In this document: piece by piece, positions 38,000 to 50,400 of the stretch
How positions within the stretch are numbered: the first letter of the stretch is position 1
Layout of the letters: each line of letters opens with the position of its first letter
Assembly (NCBI RefSeq): GCF_028769735.1
Contig: NC_088171.1
Span: 77,083,216-77,147,215 of the forward strand
From: Zonotrichia leucophrys gambelii
Lineage: Eukaryota; Chordata; Aves; Passeriformes; Passerellidae
Length of the DNA stretch: 64,000 nucleotides
Reading direction: 5' to 3'
Notes under the pieces: model-generated
The model's database searches: none
What the model saw: the letters and a program-made list of their open reading frames with translations, nothing else
Told to the model about the DNA's origin: nothing
Position numbers and translations under genes: made by a program

Positions 38000-39125
38000 G
38001 ATTATCAGCTACAAGGTGCTACCGAGATGCCTCCCTCGCAAGGATTTTAACAAAGCCTGGCTGCAGTGTATCCACTCTAGTCCACCCTCCATTTCATTTT
38101 CCTTATCATGACTTGTGGGCGGAAATCAGGCATGAGGACTGCATCCCATCCTGGAGTGCAACTGCATTTCACCTGAAAATTTCTACATTAACTCCTGTTA
38201 GAGTGTGAATATAACTTCTCAGTTTTCTCTGAACCCCCAAGCCATTTTCCTACATTCTGATACACAGAAAACAAATTGTGGGAAAAGGCAAAAGAAGGAG
38301 AGGGTCATAATGAAGCTAAAGATACTATAAAAATAAGAATTTCATAATTGGAGGCTTTACAGTCTGTTTTGACTGCTTCTTAAATCAGAGGAAAGAAATA
38401 AACTGATTTCAGAATTTGTCTGAAGACAATCTCAATAGGAAAAAGCAAAAGTGTATTGTTGATGATCATGCATCTTTCATCTGGCAGCTATGAAACGTGG
38501 AGGAGAGTGTCTAGAGAGTCTTCAATTTTCAGGATGTCATCATTGACACTGACTAAACTTTATTATACTGGCACTAATATCCAACTTATCAGGCACGCCA
38601 GGAGTGTAATCTCTGAAATCATCAACAAAATTTTGTTGTTTAAGAGATTGTGAATGAAGAGCATTTTGTTTATTTTTTCTCTAGAGCCTCTCACTCAAAA
38701 CATCGGTTCAACATGCTAGTCTTCAAGAAAATGTGATAGCTGAAAAGACAGACCAGTGCTTAAAGCATATGGATACCTTCCATGTTATAAAGACACTTTA
38801 TCTGCTTTAAAGTACGACAGTAATGTCTTCAGGAAATGTTTTTGTTTTACCTGAGAACTGCATGGGAAGAAACTTCCATATGCACAAAAATGGTGGTATC
38901 TCTGAGCCACTAATATAATTTGAATCTCTAAAAATAATCAGTCATGACTGGTTCTTGGTATTTCCTTGACATTATGAAATAGTATATGTTTTACAAGTCA
39001 ATTAGCATTTTTTAGTCACAGTAGACTGACATGAGTCATCAATTTAACAGTCCTAAATTTTGGCATATTATGCATCAATAGACATAATTTCTTGCTCATT
39101 CTTTTCATAGCTAGGTCTATTAGCT

Positions 39126-39140
39126 TTTTTTTTTTTTTTT
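39126..39140. repeat. Poly-T run
   Basis: Homopolymer of about 15 T. No adjacent retroposon recognised. Confidence 0.85.
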
Positions 39141-40651
39141 GAAAACTCACAAGATCACATCAGCAATGAAGACATGGGATCCTATTTTGATAAACCCTAT
39201 AACACAGAAGACATTCCAAACTAGAACCAGTTTCAGCATACAGATGATTGACTTTCTTTCCATTGCAGAATACAACTAAGATTTTTCTTAGGTATAGCTA
39301 AGAAGAAAACCTGATTTTCAGGAATAACTGTGAATTTTTGCTGAAAAACAAATAATTTTTTAAAACTATTCAGTGATGGTTTTTATTTGCACATTTTCCT
39401 GTCTGTGTGTGATTATTATAGTTACTACTTTGTTTCAGTTGCATTTGTTTAAAATGCTAAAATGATGGCAGCTTTATAAATAAAATGGTTCTCTTTCCTG
39501 TATCAGGCACTAGTGTTTGTTTTTATCTAAAAAGTTTTTGTATTATATATCATTGGTTTTGTTTGGGGGAAGAGTATAGTGAAAGAAATGAGACTTTTTT
39601 GAAAAAAAAAATTAAAAAATCTCTTTTCCTAGCTCTTGTCAAAGTTCTACCAAGGCTTTTTAAGTTGCCTGTACACTTTTTAAATTCATGCATTTATATG
39701 AATGCTTCTCCCTGCTATCAGCAGTTTGAAGCTATCATATCTATCAGTTGTGGAGCTGGCTTTTGCTGGTCTGAAAGCTAGATGGTTTTGTCTTCTGATG
39801 TGTTCTCCCTTCCAGATCTTTCCCCAGTGCTTGCTGACCCTTTAAAGAAGCTAAGGGCAGCGTGTTTCCCTGTTCTGTTGTACTGCTGAACTCACTGCTC
39901 AGCAGGAGGTTCTAAGAGCTGTTTTCCATTTTAAAAAACAAGGAGCAAACCCTACTCATGGGAAGTAAAAGTGCGGCCAGGTTAAAAAAAAAGAGAATAA
40001 AAAGTAGAAGAAAATTTCTGTGTATCAATTATTGTCTTGCAAGTATAAGCCCTTGACCTGGCCTGTAGGTATTCAAGCACCTTTCCCCTGTGTGCCTACC
40101 CCTGGGTTGGCTTGTGGTGGTTGGAGCAATGCATGCAGTGCCAGCAGTTTTTGTGATTGCTGCATGGTTTGCTGCCCTCAGGTGAGCAGCTCCCCTCGGG
40201 ATCACATCAGTGCAGATGGCTGATGCACTTTGTGCATCATCTGGCTTCCCCCTCTAGGCATGGGAAAGATTTTGGACAACCTTGAAAGGCAGCTACTCTC
40301 AAGGAGTGTTTCTGCTTCTGGATCTTCTTCTTTACCCTTAGTAATATGAGGACTTAGAAAAGTTCAACACTTTCCAGGCAGATAAGTCTGAGTTGTCCCC
40401 TGACTAGTTTTGAAAATGTAAGTCCTGTAACAGGTTCTTTGAACTTACGTTTCCATAAAATTAACAAAGGCATATTAATAACTAATATTAGGTAAAGAGT
40501 GGTTTATCTTCCAACTTTGGTAATGCTTAAGAATCTTTTTACAGTAGATGGGCTTAAAAAAAATACAGCAGAAACAAAGAAATTAAAAAACACATTATTA
40601 ATTAAAGGCATATTAAAGGACTTAGGTCTTGAACATGGATCTAAAACTTTA

Positions 40652-40689
40652 AATTTAATAATGTCTGTGTTGGAATTTAATAATGTCTG
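40652..40689. repeat. 16-bp direct repeat, 22-bp period
   Basis: AATTTAATAATGTCTG is repeated exactly at 40652-40667 and 40674-40689. It lies inside a 120-codon open frame that is otherwise unremarkable and AT-rich. Confidence 0.92.
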
Positions 40690-40854
40690 CTTATTAATAC
40701 TGATATTGCATTGGGACAAAAAAGAACAGTGCTGGAGATCGATTTTTCCTATTCATTTAGTTTTTTATGGTGATGTACTGATTCCATTAAATGCCACTGA
40801 TAAAAATATTTTTAGATGTGGTACAACATCAAAAATATTCTGTGGTAAGGTCAA

Positions 40855-40898
40855 AAATTAATATTAAATCAAATTAATATTAAATGAAATTAATATTA
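40855..40898. repeat. 16-bp tandem repeat, about 2.8 copies
   Basis: Units AAATTAATATTAAATC, AAATTAATATTAAATG and a partial AAATTAATATTA follow one another. Confidence 0.92.
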
Positions 40899-41599
40899 CC
40901 TAATATAAGTTTAAAACATCTGAACATACAATAGTCCACATACTTTAAGTGTTAAAACACAGGCAGTAAAATGTTATATGCATAAATTTATGCATAATGC
41001 ACACTGAGTTTTCATTTACAGCAATAAAGCTCCACTTCTATTGAGTCATTCAGAAGAATTACAAAGGATCAGTGATCCATAGCCCTATATTATAAAGGGC
41101 TAGGAAGAGAGAATAAATAAGCTTGAAGCTTTGAAAAATGTGTTAAGTATTTTTATCTTAAAAATTCATTAAGGAACAACTGGTTAACTCTTCCTTACCA
41201 ATCATGATTTTAAATAGTGTTTAGATCACGCTTTTCTGTTGCACTAAAAATGAATATTGTAAACCCACTAGTTTTCTTACTGCATAGTCTGTTATTTGCA
41301 TCCATACAGGTAAGTCTAGCCCTTTTAGTAATACATAAAAATTTCTGCGTATTTTTCTCATTGCAGATCCTATAAATATAAGAATGTGGCTTGATGGTCT
41401 TTAGCACAGCCAACTGAGACAATAATTTCTTACCACGTTAAGAAATAAGACTGGCTGGTTCATTGGGTGACTGGCATGCAAAGCTATTATAGGTGACTAA
41501 TGTGCAAAATATTTTGCTATTGTCAATATAGGAAAGGAAAAAGGAAGTATTGGCCTGTTTTAAAATACCTAGCTTAGTTTTGCAGTTTCAAAGAAACTT

Positions 41600-42052
41600 C
41601 CAATGCAGGTTCATCTGTCAACTTGCATACTATCCTATTGATCATGCTGTTGACAAAGGTGCTAAATAGTGTCTAGACCAATACTGACTCTTGATCCATG
41701 TGATTCTGAGAGTCTTGCAGTCCAGCCAGACTTACACTACCTTATGTTCTATGCAACCAATAAAGTCCTTAGTATAACTATGGGGATATTGGGAGAGAAT
41801 GTGTCAAAATCTTTACTCAGGTTGAAGGAATTTAGTTGTCCGGCTATCTACATCCACTTGTTTCATCAGAGAGGACAAGTTCATCAGGCAAGATATCCTC
41901 TTGGTAAATCCATACTTGCCAGTCCAGGTCAGGCTGTTGTCCTGAAAAGCTTTTTGGGGACTTGCTTTATAAATTATATAGGGATGCAAGTAAGGTTGAC
42001 CAGCCTTGTGGTTCTGTGGATATTCCTTCTTAGTATTTTTGGAAATGAAGTT
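41600..42052 (-). mobile_element. CR1 LINE reverse-transcriptase segment, inverted
   Basis: On the minus strand this corresponds to the same RT part of CR1 ORF2 as the 12.6-13.1 kb copy. The plus strand shows the antisense FADD region in degraded form ('ttcatctgtcaacttgc' near 41610-41626), then 'gtgtcaaaatctttactcagg' near 41801-41821, 'atccatacttgccagtccaggtc' near 41909-41931, and 'aggttgaccagccttgtggttct' near 41993-42015. It carries no 3' UTR. Its upstream CR1 end abuts a sense-oriented CR1 3' fragment at about 42053. A 99-codon minus-strand ORF here is a relic. Confidence 0.82.
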
Positions 42053-42460
42053 GATTAAAGGGCTGAAACACCTCCCCTGTGAAGATTGGCTGAGAGAGTT
42101 GTGCTTGTTCATCCAGGAAATGAGTCTCTGGAGAGACTTTACTGCAATCTTCCAGTATGTAAAGATGCCTACAGATTATGGCAAGGGCATGTAGTACTAA
42201 GACAAGGGACAATGCCTTTAAGAGAAAAGAGAGCAGGTTTAGATTGGGTTTTGCTTCACTGGGAGGGTGGTGAGGCACTGGCATAAGTTCCTCAGAGAAG
42301 CTGAGGATGCTCACTTGTGGGAGCGTTCAAGTCTATCTTACATGGTGCTTTCAGGAGCATGATGTAGCAGAAAGTGTGCCTGCCCATGGCAGGAGGGTTT
42401 AAACTAGATGACCTTTAAAGGTCTCTTCCAAACCAAACCTTTCAGTTATTCTGTAGCAGG
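42053..42460 (+). mobile_element. CR1 LINE 3' end, sense, 5'-truncated
   Basis: Begins with the CR1 ORF2 C-terminal segment ('gggctgaaacacctcccct' at 42060-42078). It continues through 'gagggtggtgaggcactgg' (42262-42280), 'ctgcccatggcaggagggtt' (42381-42400) and 'agatgacctttaaaggtctc' near 42406-42425, ending in the ATTCTGTAG terminal repeat near 42449-42457. It is a full CR1 3' UTR with an intact end. Reading frames are interrupted. Confidence 0.92.
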
Positions 42461-44289
42461 GACTATCTTCCTCAATGACAAGAGTCATTACATTCAGCAC
42501 TGCTGGATGTATCCTATCCCATTTTTCATTTCTCCCGTTTACCTTCACACCTCTAAAATGATTGAAAGAATGAGGCATTTTATCAGCAGATGGAACATAT
42601 TTTCTTAAAAACTCCTGAAGCCAGTAAATTGAGTTACCAAATACAGGAGCTGTTAACATTAGAATTATAAGAGAAGTGGCTGATAATTCAGTTCTTCAGT
42701 TTCTTAAAGCAAAATTAGAACCTTCCTGCACTATATTCATTAATCAAACCTCAGTTGTTGGGCTTACTACCAAAGAAAGTGAGTGGAGTCTTTTGACTTG
42801 TCTTGCATGTGACTGCCTACTTAATGGTTCTTTCTTGGTTAGAATCTATAGAATTGCCATTGCAATCATTTCCTCAAGAGGAGGCACTCTCCACGAGCTT
42901 TGATTTAATGGTAGAAAGAATCAGAAGAATACAATAATGACAACAGCTTATCTAATGTTATATCAAAACAGAATTCACGAATTCTACTTTTTCAAAAACT
43001 TTTTTTCATTTTGGAAGATATGGGATCAAAACCAAAGTATTTCAGTAAGCCTTTTTATAGGAATAACACTTTATATGATGTGCCTTTCCTACACCTTTAG
43101 TGAACAGATGGGTAGTAATCGGTTATGAGTGCAGTTGGAGCACTAAAGAAAATGTTGTCATTTTTTCTCCTGCTAGCCATTTATCTATTTAATTCTTTGA
43201 CAGAACAGAGGAAATGTAACTAAATGTTCTGTTTTAATTAAAATGAAAGTAAATTTATTAGTCAGGGAAACTCTGTGTACTGTTTATGCTTGGGGAATAG
43301 AACAAACATATGTCTCTGCTTCATTGTTTGTCACCATCTAACACGAGGTTATTTCTTGTTGCTTATTTGGCCTATTAAACAGATCATACTAGTCATAAAC
43401 TTGATTTTTCTTAATTCTATCTAATTACAGTGGGCACTAATAAGTAAATGGCAAAAGAAAAGCACATTCTGAGAAGCATTCCAGTAGATGGTGGTTCTAT
43501 TAAATAAATGACATCCATGACATTACTTACATGGAAGCATGTAGTAGGCTTGTGCAACTTCAGTATTTCCTAACATAAAAATAAAGAGAGTCAGAATCAA
43601 ATTGCTTCTTGAGGTTAATTTCCATTTCTTCAGTTGTCATATTGCCTGGCTAGGGGAATGAAACAGAGGGATAGCAGGGAGGGGCTTTTACTTTGGTGAT
43701 ACTAGAGACTTAACCCCACTGGAATTTTTAAACCTTCAAAATAATCTTATGATCAACTACTTGTGCCAAGCACACTGGAGAGGGATAGACACACAAGGCT
43801 AGGCACTGCAGAATAGGAAGGATGCCGCACCTACACATTAGCCTTTATGGGAAAGAATCCCCATCAGACACAGTGCTGAAGGGTGCTGATGTTGACAGCA
43901 TTATATGGCTTTTAATCTTATTTTCTCATTTGACACTTCTAAATAAAAATGTTGTCAACCCAACAACATCTTTCAGAATTTGGAAGTGACCAAGAAGTTT
44001 ATCCTTTGTTCCACTTCCTCTGTTTCTTCCTCTTTCAGAAAAAAAGATTAATCCTTTCTCCTACTCTAACTGGAAATTAGTTTAATCCAGTTAAGAGAAC
44101 CACTGGAATTAGACATTAACTGACTCTACAGCCCTGCACTAAACACTGTTGTCCCACAAATTATAAGTGATTCAATGACTAGGAGCTCTACTACAAAGTT
44201 CAGCAAATTTCAAAATTCAACTGTGTCCTATGTTAGTGCTCAGTATAATTACAAAACATGGCTACTAAAATATAGTGCAAATTTCTCCC
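42461..44289. other. AT-rich non-coding DNA, no gene seen
   Basis: Between two CR1 copies. Short ORFs on both strands without domains; no other repeat recognised. Confidence 0.6.
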
Positions 44290-44662
44290 CTTGTGACAAA
44301 GAAGGCCAACAGAATCCTGGGCTGCATTAGAAAAGCATTACCAGCAACTTAAGGGGAGTTGTCCATTGCCTTGGTCCTGGTGAGACCATTTGGAGTGCTG
44401 AGTCCCATTCTTAACCCCTCAGTACCCAGCTCATGAGTGAGCATGTACTAGAGCAAGTGCAGCAAGCAGTCATGTACCTCATTCATGGATCAGAATATCC
44501 ACCACATCAGGTGAAGCAGAGAGGTAGTGCTGTTTGGCCAGGAGACAAGAAGGCTCTGGGAAGGTATTACCAAAATGTAAAAAATACCTGATGAAGCAGG
44601 GGAGGTGAGGAAGAGGAAATCAGACTCCTCTCAGTGGTGCCCACTGACTGGGCGTGAAACTA
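44290..44662 (+). mobile_element. CR1 LINE ORF2 C-terminal fragment, old
   Basis: Sense CR1 sequence: 'aagaaggccaacagaatcctgggctgcatta' spread over about 44299-44329, 'tggtcctggtgagacca' near 44373-44389, and 'cagactcctctcagtggtgccca' near 44620-44642. The 3' UTR and terminal repeats are absent, and divergence is higher than in the 42 kb copy. It is non-coding now. Confidence 0.85.
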
Positions 44663-47600
44663 TTTACATATATTGCTATATTTAAGTATGTTGTTGGTCA
44701 TGCAGCTTTTTGGAAGGAGCAAAACGACATCTGTACACATCTTCATACTGGAAGAAGTGCTAAAAAAAGAATGACTGGAAAAACATACAGCTATAGTACA
44801 AGGAGAATAGGATAGAGTACAGAAGGACTGCTAAGTTTCAGTGAAGATTCTATATCAAAAATTACCCAATTTTTCCTTCACATATCTTCAGCATCATTCA
44901 GCATTATGGTTTCAACGGAAAGGATATTCCAACTTCAGTAGAAGTCGTATAATCATCTTGTAACATATTATATTTACCCTTTTTTTGATCTGCCCTTAGC
45001 ATACTGTGTGCTGAGTCTAAGAGAAGAAATTTCATCTTAGTAAAGATAAAAAATACATAACATGCCCCAGAAATAATGTCCTTTTGGATTATATTATGAA
45101 AATCTGTCTCTATATTGTCCCAGAAGCCTTTGCTTGTTAGTATTTCCCTACCACTAAGCAATACTTTATTAAAGCTATAGTTACAGTGGGAAAGAAGGTT
45201 GTATCTCACTACCAGCTGTAAAAGCCAAACTACACCAAATATAATGTTCATAATTTGAAATAGGACATATTTGTATCTGATGTTTTATACAGAGTATCTG
45301 AATAACCATTGGCAACAATTCAGAGAGAATCTTGACTCGAGAGGATTTAATAACAGTCTGTGTATGAAAAAGGTTTATATTTGCCTACATTAATTTCAAA
45401 TTTCAAGATAATTTCATTGACAGATTTAAACTTGCAAAAATGTCACCCATTACACACGAACATAATACAATTGCCAAGACGTATCCCATTTTACACTGGT
45501 CAGTGCATGATCCACTATTACACAACTGTATTAGTTTCCCAGGAAACACCCCAATTAAGCCAGTTTCTTGATTGAATAGTGTCTATTATAAATATTAGTG
45601 TGAAATTCCACAGGATGGGCAGAAAGGTCTACTAATGTCTAAGTTAATTACTGCACTGACTTCAGCTGAGCCTTATTTCTTGTCTGTTTCCATGCAGACA
45701 CTGAGAGATTGACACGCCATGCTCTTCTTTTATAGCCCTTTATATTTTTTCCGTCTTTCCTGCATTCAGAAAGGGAGTGATTAGCTCAGTTTTTTATGGT
45801 AACAGGTAGCAAAATGCCAGGCATTATGTTGTTTTCTCCAAGTCCTGTCAGTATATTTTGCCTGCTGTTTCATGGAATACTAAAGGCAAGTGACTATATT
45901 ATCACAAGTTTTTGTGACTGGCAACTGTTACTGGCATCATATATCTAGGAACAGCTGTTGTTGTTTTATTAGAAAATACTCCAGTGATGCTTAGTGTAGA
46001 AAGGAGCCAAGGCAGTATCAGCAGTGTCATTCCCTCTGCAATTAGTATAGTGTAGAATTTGCTAACCTGTATTAAAAATTTACTTTTTATAATCAACTAT
46101 TTAAATTTTCTAGAGGAAATGCATGCCTTACAGAATATTCAGAGACTGTATGAAAAATAAATTGCCTTAATCCTATTTCCTCTGAATATTGTGCACATTA
46201 CCAAATTAAAAATAAAAATATGGAGGCATGGTATGAGAAACCTCCAGAGAATCTTCATTAGGAGCATGAAGATAGTTCAGTTGTATGTTCATTTACTAGA
46301 CAAGTTAAAAATTTCTGTCCCACTGTTATGTATCAGAATATGAAAATTTTTACTGCCATGATCTATTTTGGTATTTTTTTCTGTTAGCTATCTAGAGATG
46401 AAAATGTAACAATATTGTAACAATGTAACAATTTGATGTCAAAATTATTTTTGCATTTTTATATTTTAATATATTTAAGTCCTCTTCAAAATTGAAATAG
46501 AATTAGTATGGTGAGTCAATTATGTCTCATTGTGATTCATCATCAAACTATATACATTATTTTTATATTCAACTTGATATATTAATGCTTTTTAACTCGA
46601 GGCCCAGTATTAATTCCACTTGGTGATATATTTTGGGATGACCATTTCTAAAGAACTGTCATTAGTAAACGGCATACAAATTTTAAGAAAATTCATTTCT
46701 GCATAAATTAGTATCTGTAAGAATATTTATTAATAAAATCAAATTAAAATGTTCATCTACTAAGACAAGAAACAGATATTGGTGGAGCGTGTCAAATATG
46801 TTCTTAAGATGTATGTTGGGGACCAGCTCTTATGTGCTGCAGCTGAGAAGAAAAATAATGATTAGTGAATGTGAAATTTGCGGCAGGAAATTGTAGAATC
46901 CTTTGTTTTCACTCTTTCAAAACTAGGAAAAAGGGAAGGGGTTTGTAATTTTGTGCAGACTGAGAAGATGCTGCTGGAAGTAAGGATTACTATGTTATTC
47001 CCTGGTGCTTTAGAACAAGAATATGAAAATTCCCAGTGCAATTGTTCTCAGTGTGTGAGCAGAGGTACGTGGCAGCGACTGAGCAAATTTCCTTCAGCTG
47101 CAGCTATTAGAGTACACAAGTTTAAGAAAGAGTTGGACTTTAACTTGGCAAATCATTATCCCAATGTGATCTTAGCCATTCTTCATCTATCTGTCTTGTA
47201 TACAGAAACTTTGTAATCTATAAATGAGCTGGAATTTTCATTATTTTTTGTATAAATGAACCACTTAGTGTTTTTCTAATTGGTTGACTGTTAGCTAGAT
47301 GATTAGTTCTCTAGCAGCTACCTGCAAAACAATCAATTCATGTTTAGCACATTAAACACCCCCAAAGAGAGACATATTTTATGAGCTTATTCTATTACCT
47401 ATTAACTGGAACTGCAAAACAATTTTTTTGTTTTAATCTGCAGAAACTAGCTTTCTTTTGGTACAGCTGTATATTTCCTTCATAACTAGTCTATGTCCTT
47501 TTCAGTACTGCTTTTAAACATAGCAAGTCCCCAAGTCAGAAGGGACAAAAAGAACCTCTTCTTGTCTTCTACCCCTGCAATCACTGTCAGGAGCTCTTCA

Positions 47601-49480
47601 GTCTGGGAAGGGAACTTATTGAACGTGATTGATGAAGTTCTGTATTTTGATACATTGCTAGAATTGTGTAAGTTTGCTGGATTCCTTAGGCAAGACCCAT
47701 GCATACAATGACTTCAAGGGTTATATCCAAATTTCCCTGGAACCCCTTTGGGAATACTGCTGCAGTCCCAGACAGTAACTTCATTTTGAGGTTCTTTTCA
47801 TCAGACTTTTTTCCCCATGACAAATTCAAATTCTTTTAGCATTCAAACTGATGAAAGGATTGACCTAACATCAGTAACACCAAATCTCAGTATTTAGTCT
47901 TAAAATGTAGGCTTAAAAGAAATGTCAGAGTTCATTGAGGCTAGTTTTTTCAAACTGTCAGCTTTTTCCTTGAAATGGCATAATTTTGAATTCTTAAGAA
48001 AACTTTGATCATTGTATATCAAATTAGCCTGCAACAGTGGATATAATCGCTTTAAACAGATATTCTTTACTCTTGCCTCTGAGAAGTCTCTGAAATATGT
48101 CAATACAAGTGCATGTGCATGTATTTATTTTATATGTATGTATGAAGAAAGAATTGGAGATTTTCACCTTCTAAATGCTTTTCGAAGCATCAAGACTTCC
48201 CTCTGCTTGTCAAACATCTTATTGCAGAAACAAATGATTTGATGACACATGTTCTGAGTATCTGGTGAATATTCATAATTTTGTCTTATTCACTGGAAAT
48301 TACTGAGAAAAGACCTTAAAATAAAATGTTGTGTTTCCAGCCATATCCTTGAGTTGTTACACCTAAGCAGCATGTCATCCAAGGGTAGGTAGGCTGAAAG
48401 GTAACCCTGTATTTTATCCTTTTCAGTTTATGCACTGAGGTGGGAATCTTTGGAGGATGGTTTGACATGAATTCGTTTTCATGTTATATTGTCTGGAGTT
48501 TCAAACAATGAAAGGAAGCATGTCTCTTCGCTCCTTTTTTGATTCCTTTTTTCCCCTCCCTGTTACTAACACAACTACTTCCCTGGCAAAGATATTTAAA
48601 ATTTGCTTCTGCCATAGTGCAGTAAAATAGTGAAAGCATCTGGGTAGAAGCAGCCCATCCCCCAGATCATGAGATCTGTCTGAATCTGGAGCTATGCACA
48701 ACCTAACAGAAGTTGCATGAGAGAGAACACTCTGAAGACTGTGTATTAAAGCATTGATTCATATGTGCTGCAGCTGCAAGCCAGAGGACGTATAAATAGC
48801 AAATTGAAACAGCTTCCATTTCATTCCCTCCAAGAGCTTACATGCCCCAAATTCAAACAACTAGCTGCTTCTTGCCTTCAATTCTCTATCCTGCTAGCAA
48901 AATCATTTTTAATGTATGTCGCTGAGCAGCTCAGAGCGATTTTGTTTGAAAAGTTCTCAAAATCCAGCAGCCCAAGTGATCTCAGTGAGCAGTGTTGTTC
49001 TTTCCATCTAATCTGGCGTAACAGCTTTCCTTCCGGTTATGTTAAATTGTAGAATTACTCTCTTCAGCTCTGCTTTTCAAATCTAGATCATTTTTACATG
49101 GGGTACCTATCATTTATACTTCAGATGCTGCTTCTGACCATAATACACTAAGAAAAAAAAAAAAAAAAAAGGCAGTAGCTTTCTTTTCTTTCATCCTGTC
49201 GTTTCCTGCTGGAGCTTTGGGACTCAGGCACACTCTGGTTTCATGGCTCACTCCAGGATACATGTCCTGCTGGCTGGAAGCAAAGCCCCTTTGCACCAGC
49301 AGGGAATGTGCCAGGGCTTTCACTCATATGTTAATTACATTTTTAATATGCTGCTTTAGCGGGTTGACTAAGCAGAGTCTGACACGGTTGCCCCATTCCT
49401 GAAACCCTGAATCAGGAGAATGCCATTAATCTTAATTCCGAATAAGGTGTGTTTGGAGTAAAGATGTTATACAAAGTCCA
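44663..49480. other. AT-rich non-coding DNA upstream of the CpG island
   Basis: No exon or repeat family recognised. A 112-codon plus-strand ORF (46878-47216) and a 115-codon minus-strand ORF (44904-45251) lack domains. The part from about 48700 rightward is less AT-biased, has few homopolymers, and holds a consensus TATAAATA at 48791-48798; it may include regulatory sequence. Confidence 0.55.
49153..49170. repeat. Poly-A run
   Basis: Uninterrupted A run of 18 after TAAG. No retroposon body recognised upstream of it. Confidence 0.9.
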
Positions 49481-50071
49481 GAATTTTGAATTACTTTTGC
49501 ATCAACCAGCCTGCCTTGATCCAGACCAGCCTGAAAGGGCATAAATTATCCACCAGCTTACAGTGACTGATGTAGTGATACGAATACAGGGATGTCAGAG
49601 GGCAGGAAATCTTTAAAGGAGTGGGACTGATCTGGTAGAGGACGGGTTGCTAACGTGACACCTCCTGTGCCCCACCAGGACTGGAAGGAGGCATTAAAGG
49701 GCATCATTCAGTCTGAATCTTACAGCCGGACCGTGTGGACGGCTGATGAACGAGCCAGCAGTGGAATGCTTAGCAGGCTGTGACGACTTTGCACAGAAAT
49801 AGGAAAATTTATCGCCGGCTTGCCACAGCAGTACCGTACTGCCCGCTTTCGGTGGTGCGCCCCTTCTGTGCACTCCCGCCCCGCTCGGCAGCCCAGCCCT
49901 CCCGGCTCCCGGCCCCCCTTCCCGGCACCGAATTCAGGGGCTCGCTGTCACCAAGCTGGAGCCGTCCTTCTTCTGCACCTCGAGCACGAACTGGGGGGCT
50001 TCGCAGCCGCCGTGCAGTTACCGGACAAAGACATCCCTGTGCCCGAACCCACCGGTTATATCGGTACGGGA

Positions 50072-50119
50072 GGACGGACGGACGGATGGATGGATGCATG
50101 GATGCATGGATGGATGGAT
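50072..50119. repeat. (GGAC)n/(GGAT)n tetranucleotide repeat within the island
   Basis: Three GGAC units pass into GGAT/GCAT units. A transitional pattern consistent with C-to-T decay of CpG-containing units. Likely polymorphic. Confidence 0.9.
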
Positions 50120-50370
50120 CGGTATGTAGATGGCTGAATCGCGCATCTGCCCGAGAGCCGGGGCTAGCCCGGCTCTGCCATCGCGCGCAGGAGGCGGCTC
50201 GCATCCCCGAAGTGCTGGCAAGGGAGAAAACAAGGCGGGGAGGGGAGAAGCGCGGGGGCGGGCGGGGAGGGGAGGCGGGCGCGGAGCGGGGCGGGGGCGG
50301 CGGCGGCGCGGCCAATCGCCCGGGCTGCCGGCGCTGCAGGAGCGGCGGCGCGGCGCTCGGGCTCCGAGGG

Positions 50371-50400
50371 ATGCGGAGCCGGGCCCGGGTACCTCTCTGA
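50371..50400 (+). other. Short upstream ORF (9 codons) in the presumed leader
   Basis: ATG at 50371 opens a 9-codon frame encoding MRSRARVPL, closed by TGA at 50398-50400. If transcription starts at or before about 50365, this would be an upstream ORF in the 5' leader and could damp translation of the main frame. There is no other ATG between 50401 and the donor at 50497. Whether it is transcribed is unknown. Confidence 0.35.

Larger units (their letters stand above)
33786..41599. other. AT-rich non-coding DNA, no gene seen
   Basis: About 7.8 kb with no recognised exon or interspersed repeat. It holds the (TATTA)n array, a poly-T run near 39126-39140, direct repeats at 37938-37999, and small duplications near 40652-40902. 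ORFs of up to 143 codons (minus, 36963-37394) lack domains. Confidence 0.6.
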
